From positions 1 through 51,912 of the forward strand of contig NZ_JAAHGO010000065.1 in assembly GCF_010672455.1 (NCBI RefSeq): 51,912 bases of DNA. Direction: 5' to 3'. Position 1 is the first letter of the stretch. Each line of letters starts with the position of its first letter. Origin of the DNA: Okeania sp. SIO2C9. GTDB lineage: Bacteria; Cyanobacteriota; Cyanobacteriia; Cyanobacteriales; Microcoleaceae. Under the pieces are notes generated by a model. The model was not told where the DNA came from. It saw only the letters and a list, made by a program, of their open reading frames with translations, and searched no databases. The position numbers and the translations under genes are program-made. Positions 38,883-48,405 of this stretch are shown here, in pieces.

Positions 38883-39047
38883 ATGCGGTTAAGCGACAAG
38901 GGAGTTAAAAACTTGCCTAGTCAAGTTAAAATTCAAGCAGATACAATTAACTTTAGTCAGTTGCAAAATGCGGCGACTGCTAACGAGTTAATGGCGAAGT
39001 TGTACATGGGTGCTGTTAAAAGCGCTAAACTGCAACATCAGACTTAG
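38883..39047 (+). pseudogene. C-terminal gene fragment upstream of paralogue B
   Basis: A 54-codon frame, MRLSDKGVKNLPSQVKIQAD then TINFSQLQNAATANELMAKL. It resembles the tail of a longer conserved protein and is paralogous to 33340-33437. Its stop lies 11 nt before the start of paralogue B, suggesting the two were once an operon. Confidence 0.6.
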
Positions 39048-39058
39048 GGAGAATAATT

Positions 39059-39370
39059 GTGGCCAAAAAACAAAAATCAAAAAAGTCTAATCTTCTTTAT
39101 CAAAGATTAACAGAAGCATTAGAAAATGGTAGTAAAGTCCGCATTGAAGCTGAGGAAACTTATTATGGTCTCCCCGTTACTGTAACTAAAGATTTTGTAG
39201 AAATTATGGTCTTAGTTCCACCGGATGAATTTGATGAGGAAGATGATACTTTTAAGCAGGTGACATGGTTGGTTCGACTTTCGTCTATTTTTGCGATCGC
39301 CTATCCCACGGAATACTGGTCAACGGCAAGATTGGAAAAATTACTGGAAGTAGGTTCAAATCAAGCCTAA
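39059..39370 (+). CDS. Small protein, paralogue B of 33695-34003
   Basis: A 103-residue protein starting with GTG, preceded by GGGAGAATAATT as ribosome binding site. Same layout as paralogue A: basic start AKKQKSKKSNLLYQRL, EETYYGLPVTVTKDFVEIMV, acidic FDEEDDTFKQVTWLVRL and ending in a helix. Most differences are conservative, which suggests that both copies have been under selection. Function unknown; it belonged to the TROVE-linked block that was duplicated. Confidence 0.75.
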   Translation: MAKKQKSKKSNLLYQRLTEALENGSKVRIEAEETYYGLPVTVTKDFVEIMVLVPPDEFDEEDDTFKQVTWLVRLSSIFAIAYPTEYWSTARLEKLLEVGSNQA

Positions 39371-39409
39371 GTTTTTTTAGTTATAGCGCTGTGCGCGGCT
39401 CATCTGGCA

Positions 39410-39570
39410 ACAGGCAACAGCGGTGCTACCCCGTGTCGGCGTCAGACGCAAGCGGTCAGATCCCGCGTCGGCGTCAGATCGCAAGCGGTCAGACCCCGCG
39501 ACGACGCCAGCTCGCTTGCGGAATGCTGACCAAGAGAGGGAATGCTGACCAAGAGAGGGAATGCGCACTC
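39410..39570. repeat. GC-rich repeat block 2
   Basis: Tandem GTCGGCGTCAGACGCAAGCG and GCAAGCGGTCAGA units, then GCTCGCTTGCGGAATGCTGA and two copies of CCAAGAGAGGGAATG. GC content is far above background. Same family as 14095-14220. Confidence 0.75.
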
Positions 39571-39974
39571 CTGTGAGGCAACAGGGGGAATAAAAAACCG
39601 ATAATATAGGACTTTTAGCTATTGGACAGTTCTTGTAACTTGTAAATATGCCACCGCACATTGCTATATTTTTTAGTTAAAACAATTTAAAAAAGGACGT
39701 TGTTGAAGCGCGTGTATGATATCAATCTTAATTCTTTAGAAGTCAACCCACCCCTGACCCCTCCTGGGAGGCGAATTCAGGAAGACCGAGCCAGGAGGGA
39801 AGAAATAAGAAGAAAGAGTAGTAGAAGAGAAAGTTTTTTGTTCGCGCTCTTATCTGGACATGATATCATACCTCAAATCACCAACGCCATTCTTTCCCCC
39901 TACTGCCTACAGCAAAGCTGCCTACTGCATCTTTTCTGGAGATGCCTAATAGCGACTTCTATAGTTGTTTGAAT

Positions 39975-41504
39975 TTAAAGACGATTTCTAAAATATAAAT
40001 GATATAAATCATAACGTGGTGTTGCTTGGTTTTCTTGGAAATTGACTAATCCTATACTGTGTAATTTTAACCCTTGCATTGTTTCTAATTGTACTGGTTG
40101 ATTAGAATTCATTACTGTTTTAGCTGCTTGTGCTAACTCTGGAGATTGTTGTAAATGCCACCAATGTCGCTGTAAATGATCTGCATAACATCCTACATCT
40201 GTTGCTGCTGTTTTTAATAGATCATCAATGCTAGTATTGTTTTGATAAATTTCATATAGAGCTAATTTGATTAAGTAAGGATTTCCACCAACAATTGCCA
40301 TTAATTTTTCTATTTCAGAGATATTTAATTGCAATTGATAATAGCTAGCTAAATTTTTGATTTGGGCTGCATTCAACTCTGGTAAATCAATTGGTAAGCC
40401 AACATTAAAAGGTGATTGATTAATATCTATAGGCACATAACTTTCTGTTGAATGTACAACTACTAACCGCATATTTTTCCAAAGATCGCGATTTTTTGCA
40501 TCTTCATGCCAAGCTCGTAACAAACTAAAAAAATCCACAGTAATTTCTGGATATTGAAAAATGTTATCTACTTCATCTAATACTAATACTATAGGAGTAT
40601 CAATACTTTTCAAAATATGTCTTTCAAAATAAGATTTACAAGATATTTTACTACCAAAAATTTCGTTCCAATAATTATCTAAATTAGCAGCTAAATTTAA
40701 TTCTGAAGCTACCTCGGCACTAAACCATCGTAAGAATATATCTAAATTGTCAAAAATTTGATGTTCAACTAATTGAAAATTTAATACTGCTGTTTGATAT
40801 CCTAATTTTTCAACATCTAGTAAAACTCTTGCCATTAAAGATGTTTTTCCCATCTGTCTCGGTGCCTTAATTCTAATCAAAGCACCAGGTTTAGTAATTT
40901 CTTGATAACAATTTTCTTCAAGAGGAGAGCGCTTAATATAAAAATTATGATGGTAATCATCTTGATTTTTGGGGAACTTTGGTAGTGAGGATGGCAAAGG
41001 TTTTTTATTATACTCATTTATATTCAGAGAATTATTTAATATTAATCTTGATTTTGTTTCAGGAATTGAGGGAGATAATTTATTTCCGATTAAGAGCATA
41101 ATTTCAGCAACTAAGTCTTGAATATTTTCTTCACTTTTTAATTCCCATTGTGGCATTTCATTCAAGTAAGTATAGAGATTATAATCCCAAGTTAAATCAA
41201 CAGAAGTATCAATTAAAACAGGTAGAATCCAAGGTTTATTATTTGGATGAATGTTTTGAAATACTCTTGCTCGTCTCACCGTTTCTGTTACCATTTCACA
41301 GGTTTTTGATTGAGAATCCAATAACAAAATCAAGTAATCAGATTGGTTGAGTTTTATTTCTAATTCTGGCAAACATTCTGCTTTTTTAACGTTATATTTT
41401 GCTATAAAATATTCATATTTATTTGCTTCTATTTGTTCAATAAAAAGAGTAGCAAATAAATTTATTTTATAGCTTTTGTTTGAAAATATAAATATTTTTG
41501 GCAT
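39975..41504 (-). CDS. TIR-like domain fused to AAA-like ATPase
   Basis: A cyanobacterial two-domain protein. The start is placed at ATG 41504, because the 52 residues before it are hydrophobic translation of non-coding DNA and MPKIFIFSNKSYKINL is a normal beginning. Residues 1-150 are TIR-like (LNQSDYLILLLDSQSKTCEM, VTETVRRAR with the conserved Glu, ILPVLID). Residues about 190-510 are AAA_35-like: RIKAPRQMGKTSLMARVL (Walker A), VLVLDEVDNIF (Walker B), GLPIDLPELNAAQI, GGNPYLIKLALYEI. TIR domains of this kind may consume NAD+ on activation, so a conflict-signalling role is plausible; no partner gene is adjacent. Confidence 0.8.
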   Translation of the reverse strand: MPKIFIFSNKSYKINLFATLFIEQIEANKYEYFIAKYNVKKAECLPELEIKLNQSDYLILLLDSQSKTCEMVTETVRRARVFQNIHPNNKPWILPVLIDTSVDLTWDYNLYTYLNEMPQWELKSEENIQDLVAEIMLLIGNKLSPSIPETKSRLILNNSLNINEYNKKPLPSSLPKFPKNQDDYHHNFYIKRSPLEENCYQEITKPGALIRIKAPRQMGKTSLMARVLLDVEKLGYQTAVLNFQLVEHQIFDNLDIFLRWFSAEVASELNLAANLDNYWNEIFGSKISCKSYFERHILKSIDTPIVLVLDEVDNIFQYPEITVDFFSLLRAWHEDAKNRDLWKNMRLVVVHSTESYVPIDINQSPFNVGLPIDLPELNAAQIKNLASYYQLQLNISEIEKLMAIVGGNPYLIKLALYEIYQNNTSIDDLLKTAATDVGCYADHLQRHWWHLQQSPELAQAAKTVMNSNQPVQLETMQGLKLHSIGLVNFQENQATPRYDLYHLYFRNRL

Positions 41505-41660
41505 GGTAAAACTAGGTGATTTAGCAACTGTTTGAAGCAAGTAATAGGTTGTAGGTTTTAGGTTCAATAGCGTAGCAACTATAAAATTAAACAATATTAT
41601 ATCTAGTATAGTTGAGTAATTCCAAATATAGCAGTCGAAGCAAAGGCTAGGACATATCAA

Positions 41661-42498
41661 AAGCTTAAAACTCAGACAGCAGCATATTTTTCCTTCTTTC
41701 TTCTGCTATATCTCAAGGTGAGTTGAATAAAAAGATTAATCTCTTCACTAATAATCTTACCTATACTATTTTTAACATTATTTGCTCTCAAAAGTATTAA
41801 TTATGACAAAAAAAATTAGGTCTCAAGCCTCCCATTGTAGGAGGTACTGATAACTGATAATTGAATTGACATGAGCTAAATATTCTGTTGATCTACAAGG
41901 CATGATTCCTGACTATAATAATGTCTAAGTTTAAAAGTTAACGGTATTATTTAATTAGCTATAAATAAAAATCCACAGTATAAAATCAATTACTGAAATA
42001 AATATTACACATCAAATAGAATTCCCCGATTAGACATCTCCAGAAAAGAGGCAGTAGGCAGCTTTGCTGTAGGCAGTAGGGAGAAATAATTGATAATTTA
42101 TGGATAAAAATTGATTTTATTTTGGATTTTTGGAGATGTCTATTAGTTATATTTATTCCTAAATTTACTTCTTGCCTACAGCTACCTACTTAATTATAGG
42201 TGTTTTTCCCTGAATGATGACAAAAATTTATCTAGTCTACATGATTGTGACAGTGGAAACCATGACGAATTTTTGGTATAATGTAGTAATGCTCTTTCAA
42301 TTGTATAAAAAATATTCTGGGAAAAAGCAACAGAGGGTAAGAGTTTAAAACTGTTTATCAATTTTGGAATTTTTTACAAATTATGTACGGATTACTATAA
42401 AAATTAAATGAAAAAAATAATTGATCGGCAAAACAAGAAAAAAATAAAAAAATCAATATATTTTAAAATAATCAACTAAGTTATTACCCGTACAAAAT
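41661..42498. other. Repeat-containing spacer before the kinase gene
   Basis: No gene. The dispersed CAAAAGCTTAAAACTCAGAC repeat is at 41658-41695, a GCCTCCCATTGTAGGAGGTACTGATAACTG repeat (in part) at 41825-41860, and a complete miniature element at 42032-42141. The last 200 nt, very AT-rich, should hold the promoter. Confidence 0.5.
42032..42141. repeat. MITE with AGACATCTCC ends
   Basis: A 110-bp element: AGACATCTCCAGAAAA on the left and TTTTTGGAGATGTCT on the right, with a possible ATT(A) flank duplication. Single ends of the same family are seen near 39937 (TTCTGGAGATGCCTAA) and 345. Confidence 0.75.
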
Positions 42499-44325
42499 AT
42501 GAGTTATTGCTACAATCCTACTTGTCAAAAACCTCAAAACCCAGACAAAAATAGATTTTGCCAAAGTTGCGGTGCAAAACTAATCCTTAGAGAACATTAC
42601 CGCCTCCTAAAACCAATCGGAATAGGTACATTTAGCCGGACATTCTTGGCAGTTGATCAAGACATCCCTTCAAAACCAATATGTGTAATTAAACAATTTT
42701 TACCTGTAGGCATTCCTGGCAAAAATGCAGCACAAAATATTAGTGAAATAGAAAAAGCATCAGCCTCATTTAGCCGAGAAGCATTACAACTAGACAAACT
42801 AGGAAAACATCCACAAATTCCTAGTTTATTAGCCTATTTTGTTGTCTCATCTTATAGATATTTAGTACAAGAATATATAGAAGGAAAAAATTTAGCTCAA
42901 GAATTAAAAGAACAAGGAACATTTAACGAACAAAAAATTAGAAAATTTTTGAGAGAAATACTGCCAGTTTTGCAGTTTATCCACAAAAACCAAGTAATTC
43001 ATCGGGATATTAAACCAGAAAATATTATCCGTCGTGGTGCTAATGAGAGTGAATATGACTGGGGAAGAAATTTATATTTAGTAGGTTTCGGCGCTGCCAA
43101 AGCTATTTCTACTAATCCCGCAGTCAAAAGTGGTACGATTATCGGTTCTCCAGAATATACTGCACCAGAACAGTTAATTGGTCAAGCAGTATTTGCTAGC
43201 GATATCTATAGTTTAGGTGTTGTCTGCATTCAATTAATGACTCTACTCAACCCCTTTGATCTACGCCATGGTGAAGAATGGTTATGGCAGCAACATTTAC
43301 CCAGACCTGTAAGCACATCTTTGAATAATATTATCGACCGGATGTTACAACCATCGCTTCAACAACGCTATCATTCAGTAGAAGAAGTACTGAATGATTT
43401 AATGCAGACTACAAAGAGTTCTTGGGAAGGTTCGGAAAGTTTAGAAAGTCACGGCGATAAAGTCAGAACAGTAGCATTTAGTATTGACGGTCAGACTTTG
43501 GTGAGTGGGGGTGAGGATAATAGCATTAAAGTCTGGACTCTGAAGACTGGTGGCGAACCCCGTAATTTGGGGGGATGGATGTTTAGTCATTCGGGATGGG
43601 TGCAGGAGATCGCTTTTAGTTCAGATGGTCAGACTTTGGTCAGTGGTAGTAATGACGGCACTGTAAAAGTTTGGAACTTGGGCACTGGTAAGTTAGTGCG
43701 AACTCTAGGCGGTTGGTTGGGTCAAGACTGGGGTCCTGTACAGGCGATCGCTATTAGTCAAGATGGTCAGATATTGGCAAGCGGTCATGGTGACAAGACG
43801 GTGAAGGTTTGGTATCTCAACAGTGGGAAAATGCGAGGATATTTGAAAGGTCACACTGCATGGGTGGAGTCAGTTGCTATTAGTCCTGACGGTCAGATAT
43901 TAGCGAGTGGGAGTGGAGATAAGACGATTAAGTTGTGGGATGTAGGGACAGGGAGGTTATTGTTGACCTTGACTGGTCATAGTGATGTGGTGCGGAGTGT
44001 GGCGATCGCTCCTGACGGTCAGATATTAGCGAGTGGGAGTAGTGACAATACTATTAAGTTGTGGCAGTTAGCTACCGGAGAGCTATTGGGAACATTGCAG
44101 CATCCTGATGGAGTGAATGCAGTTGCTATTAGTCCCGATGGTTTGATTTTAGCAAGTGGATGTCGAGATGGGAATATGTATTTATGGAACCCTTATACGA
44201 TGGAGGAGTTAGGAGTATTGAGTCAGGAAGCAGTAGTTAATGCAGTAACGTTTAGTGTAGATGGTCAGATGTTGGCAGCAGGTTGTGGTGATGGAAGTGT
44301 GGGTATTTGGCGGAGGTTGAATTAG
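42499..44325 (+). CDS. Zinc-ribbon Ser/Thr kinase-like protein with WD40 propeller, DFG lost
   Basis: A 608-residue protein. Residues 4-27 form a zinc ribbon (CYNPTC ... CQSCG). The kinase-like domain (about 34-305) has a Gly loop GIGTFSRTF, the Lys in CVIKQF, catalytic HRDIKPENII and SDIYSLGVV, but the Mg-binding DFG reads VGFGAAK, Asp to Gly. It may therefore be a pseudokinase. Residues about 318-608 hold seven WD40 repeats ending VWTL, VWNL, VWYL, LWDV, LWQL, LWNP and IWRR, a full propeller. No membrane segment, unlike the second kinase at 46396. Such proteins mediate signalling and protein interaction in filamentous cyanobacteria. Confidence 0.85.
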   Translation: MSYCYNPTCQKPQNPDKNRFCQSCGAKLILREHYRLLKPIGIGTFSRTFLAVDQDIPSKPICVIKQFLPVGIPGKNAAQNISEIEKASASFSREALQLDKLGKHPQIPSLLAYFVVSSYRYLVQEYIEGKNLAQELKEQGTFNEQKIRKFLREILPVLQFIHKNQVIHRDIKPENIIRRGANESEYDWGRNLYLVGFGAAKAISTNPAVKSGTIIGSPEYTAPEQLIGQAVFASDIYSLGVVCIQLMTLLNPFDLRHGEEWLWQQHLPRPVSTSLNNIIDRMLQPSLQQRYHSVEEVLNDLMQTTKSSWEGSESLESHGDKVRTVAFSIDGQTLVSGGEDNSIKVWTLKTGGEPRNLGGWMFSHSGWVQEIAFSSDGQTLVSGSNDGTVKVWNLGTGKLVRTLGGWLGQDWGPVQAIAISQDGQILASGHGDKTVKVWYLNSGKMRGYLKGHTAWVESVAISPDGQILASGSGDKTIKLWDVGTGRLLLTLTGHSDVVRSVAIAPDGQILASGSSDNTIKLWQLATGELLGTLQHPDGVNAVAISPDGLILASGCRDGNMYLWNPYTMEELGVLSQEAVVNAVTFSVDGQMLAAGCGDGSVGIWRRLN

Positions 44326-44525
44326 AGTGAGGGAGTATAGTGCAAGTTAAAAGTCAAAACTCAGAAGTCAAAACTCACAAGTCATCCCTGACTAACTTTG
44401 AGCATTTATAGAACCCATTTGATATCTATATAATTATGGTAGTCAAGTCTTTTCGCGCATCAATTTTGAGGAAAAATCATATGAAGGAGTATTGAATTTT
44501 TTGTATGATCTCTCCCCACATCTTC

Positions 44526-44560
<35 letters not shown>

Positions 44561-44724
44561 GCTAAAAAAACTTGATATTTATGAAGATACGATCGGGGGT
44601 TCTATATACTAAATTGTCAAAGACTTTTTTTCATGGTGTGCGTGTTCAAATGCAATCAATTAAGACCAAATTAAAAGTTAACAATTACCAAAAAACCATA
44701 CTTGCCAAACACGCAGGTGTTGCT

Positions 44725-44769
44725 TGCTGGCGCAAAGCTTTCCTATCGGAATGCTACCGCAAACGCTAA
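44725..44769 (+). repeat. 45-bp insertion in TnpB copy 3
   Basis: TGCTGGCGCAAAGCTTTCCT then ATCGGAATGCTACCGCAAAC then GCTAA. The target in copy 2 is GTTGCT/CGTCAT. Its length is a multiple of three but it ends in TAA. Confidence 0.85.
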
Positions 44770-44930
44770 CGTCATGCTTATAACTGGGGGTTGGCAACTT
44801 GTATAAAAGAGTACGAAGAAACTAAAAAACGCCCAAGCGCCATCACCCTGTATAAACGTTTAGTAGCTGAAGTCAAATCAGTTAATCCTTGGTATTATGA
44901 GGTGTCTAAATGTGCACCAAGGGCAAGCAT

Positions 44931-45035
44931 TACAGTGCTTTTCAAATTGATGAACCACATCTTCACAAGCAAAACTTTGTAGGGACGTTCCATGGAACGT
45001 CCCTACTGTGGTCTACCCAAATGAAAACTGCTGTA
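44931..45035 (+). repeat. TA-MITE with matching empty site
   Basis: GCATTA / AGAGAT in copy 2 is uninterrupted; here 103 bp follow the TA and a second TA precedes AGAGAT, so the target duplication is TA. Ends CAGTGCTTTTCAAATTG and CAAATGAAAACTGCTG; inner palindrome GGGACGTTCCATGGAACGTC. Confidence 0.9.
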
Positions 45036-45239
45036 AGAGATTTAGACAGAGCATTTAAAAACTTTCTAACTATTCCGAACCGTGGATTTCCGGTCTTTAA
45101 GAAAAAAGGTAGAAAAGACAGCTTTTACTTAGAAGGAAGTATCAAAATTATTCAAGGAAACTACATACAACTACCAAGAATAGGAGTAGTAAAAACTTAC
45201 TGTATCTTACCGAATTGCAGAGTAAAAAATGTGAGAATA

Positions 45240-45287
45240 GCCTCTTTCAGAGGAGCTTTCCTATCGGAATGCTGCGCAAACGCTAAC
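45240..45287 (+). repeat. 48-bp insertion in TnpB copy 3
   Basis: GCCTCTTTCAGAGGAGCTTT, CCTATCGGAATGCTGCGCAA, ACGCTAAC. The CCTCTTTCAGAGG part is a hairpin. Another full copy is at 15094-15142. Confidence 0.85.
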
Positions 45288-45499
45288 AAAACGTGCAGAT
45301 AGTTGGTACATAAGTTTTAAATATGATTTTGAATCTTATCCAACAGAAAAAGTTGGAGAAACTATAGGTGTAGATATAGGCATAAATACATTAGCAACCT
45401 GTTCTGATGGCAGTCAATTTGCTAATGTCAAAGCCTGCAGGCAAGCAAAAAAACGATTAGTTCGTCATCAACGTGCAGTCAGTAAAAAAGTTATTGGTT

Positions 45500-45520
45500 T
45501 CCTGCGGAATGCTACGCAAA
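45500..45520 (+). repeat. 21-nt in-frame insertion in TnpB copy 3
   Basis: Copy 2 reads GGTTCCAAAAACC; here TCCTGCGGAATGCTACGCAA(A) is inserted, adding seven codons (FLRNATQ) and keeping the frame. Confidence 0.85.
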
Positions 45521-45676
45521 CCAAAAACAGACGCAAAGCAGTAAAAAAATTAGCAAAAATTCACAAAAAAGTAGCCGATATCAGAGCAGATGCACTACAT
45601 AAACTCACAACATGGTTGGCTAAAAACCACAGCACCATAGTAATTGAGGACTTGAACGTAAGTGGAATGCTCAAAA

Positions 45677-45730
45677 AGCGGTGCGACCCCGCGACGACGT
45701 CAGCTCGCTTGCGGAACGCGCACCAAGAGA
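45677..45730 (+). repeat. GC-rich insertion in TnpB copy 3
   Basis: AGCGGTGCGACCCCGCGACG, ACGTCAGCTCGCTTGCGGAA, CGCGCACCAAGAGA, inserted after CTCAAAA of GMLKNHKL. Same element and same homologous codon as in copy 4 (14576-14630). Confidence 0.8.
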
Positions 45731-46182
45731 TCACAAACTAGTAAGTGCCATAGCAGACTGTGGTTTTTATGAGTTTAAACGTCAACTTACATACAAATGT
45801 GAATGGTACGGCAGTGAATTAGTCATAGCAGATAGGTTTTATCCAAGTTCTCAAATATGTTCAAACTGTGGGCACCAACAGAAAATGCCGTTAAACTTGA
45901 GAACTTATGTTAGCGCAGCTTTGCGGAGCGCAAATGTAGTCAATGCGGTTTTGAAACTGACAGAGATTTTAACGCTGCTATCAACCTGAAAAACTATGTG
46001 AATCAGTAGCTTGAGTTCCAAGCGAATTTAAGCCTGCTCTTGAAGATAAGTTGCAGACTGCGGTCAGTGGTCTTCTGTGTTTGCGCAGCATTGCGTCAGC
46101 AAAGCAGGAAGCTAGCTCCAAAGCTCATGCAACCATGTATGGGTAAGTTTGGGTAAGTTTAGTAGAACGGAATGCTTAATTA

Positions 46183-46324
46183 TATCATGTCCGTTGGTAT
46201 CGTTTGTGTAAAAGTTAGCGTGGATATCTACAGGAAATTTAAGTTTTTTTCTTGCCTGTTGCCTTCCGGAGCAGATGAGCTGTTGCCTATTTACTATACA
46301 AGACCGATGCTACCGGACATGATA
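46183..46324. repeat. MITE with TATCATGTCCG ends, copy 2
   Basis: Ends TATCATGTCCGTTGGTATCG and CGATGCTACCGGACATGATA, with 16 of 20 bases paired. It lies just outside the right end of TnpB copy 3. Its middle differs from copy 1 (GCCTGTTGCCTTCCGGAGCA here). Confidence 0.75.
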
Positions 46325-46395
46325 TTACTTGTACTTCATATCAAGAAAGCTTCCTGGAATTGACTTCCGTGCATATTGCATCAATATCCTACCTA

Positions 46396-48405
46396 CTAAC
46401 GCGCTGACCAGACTTTAATAGTTTTGTCATCACTACTACTAACAATAGTTTGCCCGTCGGAACTGATGGCAATAGAAGTCACTACCCACGTATGACCAGT
46501 GAGAGTATTTTTGAGACTACCCGTTGCTAAATCCCAAATTTTGATAGTTGTGTCCTCGCTACCACTAACAATAGTCTGACCATCGGGACTAATAGCTAAA
46601 GACCAAACTTCGTTGCTATGACCAGTGAGAGTATTTTTGAGACTACCCGTTGCCAAATCCCAGATTTTGATAGTCCTGTCCGCACTACCACTTACAACAG
46701 TCTGTCCATCGGGACTGATGGCTACAGAAAAAACGCGATCGCTATGACCAGGGAGAGTATTGATAAGACTACCCGTTGCCAAATCCCAGATTTTGATAGT
46801 CCCATCCGCACTACCACTGACAATAATCCGTTTTTCAGAGTTGATGGCGACAGAATAAACTGCTTTGCTATGACCAGTGAGAGTAGCTTTCATACTTTCT
46901 GTAGCCAAATCCCAAATTTTGATAGTGCCATCAGCGCTACCACTAATAACAGTTTGTCCGTCGCGACTGATGGCAATAGAATAAACCCCTTTGCTATGAC
47001 CAGTGAGAGTAGCTTTCATACTTTCTGTAGCCAAATCCCAAATTTTAATAGTGCCGTCAGCACCACCACTAATAACAGTCTGTCCATCGGGGGTAATAGC
47101 GACTGCAAAAATCTTGTCACTCTGAGCAGCAAGAGTCTCTTGGAGACTACCATTTACCCAATCCCAAACTTTTATAGTTTTGTCCCAGCTGCCACTAACA
47201 ACAGTCCGTCCGTCGGGACTAATGGCAACAGTACGAATCCAGTCGTTATGATCCCTGAGGGTGCGAACTTCAGAAATATTAGTGGCGTAGGAGATGAGGT
47301 TGGGAGTTGAAGTTTTAACTGATGCTCCCTCATTTTGACTATTTCTAGTAAGTGAGGATGAGAATTTTTCCTGTTCTCTAGAAATATTATTAATAATAAT
47401 AGAAGCAATAATAATACTGAAAGCAATACCAATACCTACACCTATTTTGACTAAAGTTTGAGCAGAAGTTGATGATGAGGAAGTGGGAGGAACAGTAGTT
47501 TTTGGCTGACTATTATGCTGATTACTATTTATTAAAACTGTATGTTGCTTTGATATTTCTTGTTGTGATTGGTAATTGACATTATTATTAATATTAGATA
47601 ATTCAATTATTACTTCATCAATACTTTGATAACGATTTTTCCAGTAATCTGACACCATCTTATCTAGAATAAAGACTAATTTATCGCTAATATTAACTGT
47701 GTTTTTCCAGACAATTTCACCTGTTGAGTTGTCTTTAACTAATCGATTTGCTTGTATGCCAGTTAATGCTTCAATACCAATCATTCCCACAGCATAAATA
47801 TCACTACAAAATCTAGGCTGACCCGCTGCTTGTTCGCTAGGCATATATCCAGGAGTTCCCACTGCTATTGTCATAGTTGTATGACCCCCAGTTGTAATTG
47901 CTAACCCCTTAATTTCTTTCACTGCCCCAAAATCGATTAACACAATTTTTTCATCAGATTTTCTACGCATAATATTTTGCAGTTTTAAGTCACGATGAAT
48001 CACATTTTGCTGGTGTACATATTTTAAAACTTCCAAGATTTCATTTAAGAGTTGAATAGTCTGATTTTCACTAAAACTTTTCCCTGGATAAATTTCCTTT
48101 GTTAAATCATTTCCTTCTATGAACTCTTGAACTAAATAAAATTGCCCACCTTCTTCAAAGTAGGCAAATAATCTGGGAATTTGATTGTGTTCCCCGAGAC
48201 GTTGTAAAGTTATTGCTTCTTTTTCAAATAAAGTTTTAGCAACTTGAAAAACTTCTGGTCGTGGGTCAGATGGGGCTAGTTGTTTCACCACACATTGAGG
48301 ATGATTGGGAAGGTCTAAATCTAGTGCTAAATAAGTAGTTCCGAAACCACCTTTACCTAACTCTGATATAATTTTATAGCGATGTCTAAGTATTTTGTTA
48401 GTCAT
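46396..48405 (-). CDS. Membrane Ser/Thr kinase with WD40 propeller
   Basis: A 669-residue PknB-type kinase. The kinase domain (about 10-275) is complete: GKGGFGTTYLA, the Lys in CVVKQL, HRDLKLQNIM, IDFGAVKE (intact DFG), GTPGYMPSEQ and SDIYAVGMIG. A Gln/Ser-rich linker leads to one membrane segment (about 318-340, VKIGVGIGIAFSIIIASIII), so the propeller is extracytoplasmic or periplasmic. Seven WD40 repeats (about 380-669) follow, most ending IKIWDLAT; five are so similar at DNA level that recent repeat duplication or conversion is likely. Compare the neighbour at 42499, which lacks the membrane anchor and DFG. Confidence 0.9.
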   Translation of the reverse strand: MTNKILRHRYKIISELGKGGFGTTYLALDLDLPNHPQCVVKQLAPSDPRPEVFQVAKTLFEKEAITLQRLGEHNQIPRLFAYFEEGGQFYLVQEFIEGNDLTKEIYPGKSFSENQTIQLLNEILEVLKYVHQQNVIHRDLKLQNIMRRKSDEKIVLIDFGAVKEIKGLAITTGGHTTMTIAVGTPGYMPSEQAAGQPRFCSDIYAVGMIGIEALTGIQANRLVKDNSTGEIVWKNTVNISDKLVFILDKMVSDYWKNRYQSIDEVIIELSNINNNVNYQSQQEISKQHTVLINSNQHNSQPKTTVPPTSSSSTSAQTLVKIGVGIGIAFSIIIASIIINNISREQEKFSSSLTRNSQNEGASVKTSTPNLISYATNISEVRTLRDHNDWIRTVAISPDGRTVVSGSWDKTIKVWDWVNGSLQETLAAQSDKIFAVAITPDGQTVISGGADGTIKIWDLATESMKATLTGHSKGVYSIAISRDGQTVISGSADGTIKIWDLATESMKATLTGHSKAVYSVAINSEKRIIVSGSADGTIKIWDLATGSLINTLPGHSDRVFSVAISPDGQTVVSGSADRTIKIWDLATGSLKNTLTGHSNEVWSLAISPDGQTIVSGSEDTTIKIWDLATGSLKNTLTGHTWVVTSIAISSDGQTIVSSSDDKTIKVWSAR

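Larger units (their letters stand above)
44600..46168 (+). pseudogene. TnpB copy 3, riddled with repeat insertions
   Basis: Nearly identical to copy 2 except for inserted elements: a 45-bp insert with an in-frame stop at 44725-44769; the TA-MITE at 44931-45035; a 48-bp insert at 45240-45287; a 21-nt in-frame insert at 45500-45520; a GC-rich 54-bp insert at 45677-45730; plus the older 22-bp insert near 45912 shared with copy 2. Recognisable protein pieces include KHAGVA, NFLTIPNRGFPVFKKKG, GVDIGINTLATCSDG, IVIEDLNVSGM and CSNCGHQQKMPLN. Left end TATATACTAAATTGTCAAAG, right end AGTTTAGTAGAACGG. Certainly inactive. Confidence 0.9.

Noticed and set aside
39377-39661. Frames over the GC-rich repeat (both strands)
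   Set aside because: Arg/Ala/Ser-rich translations of the GC-rich repeat, open only because of the repeat structure.
41505-41660. N-terminal 52-residue extension of the TIR-AAA protein
   Set aside because: The extension is Cys/Tyr/Leu-rich and overlaps a dispersed repeat; the ATG at 41504 begins a typical beta-strand and is the better start.
46618-47310. 230-codon frame opposite the membrane kinase
   Set aside because: It is the mirror of the WD40 repeat DNA, giving a periodic Thr/Ser/Asn-rich translation; the kinase frame is clearly the real one.
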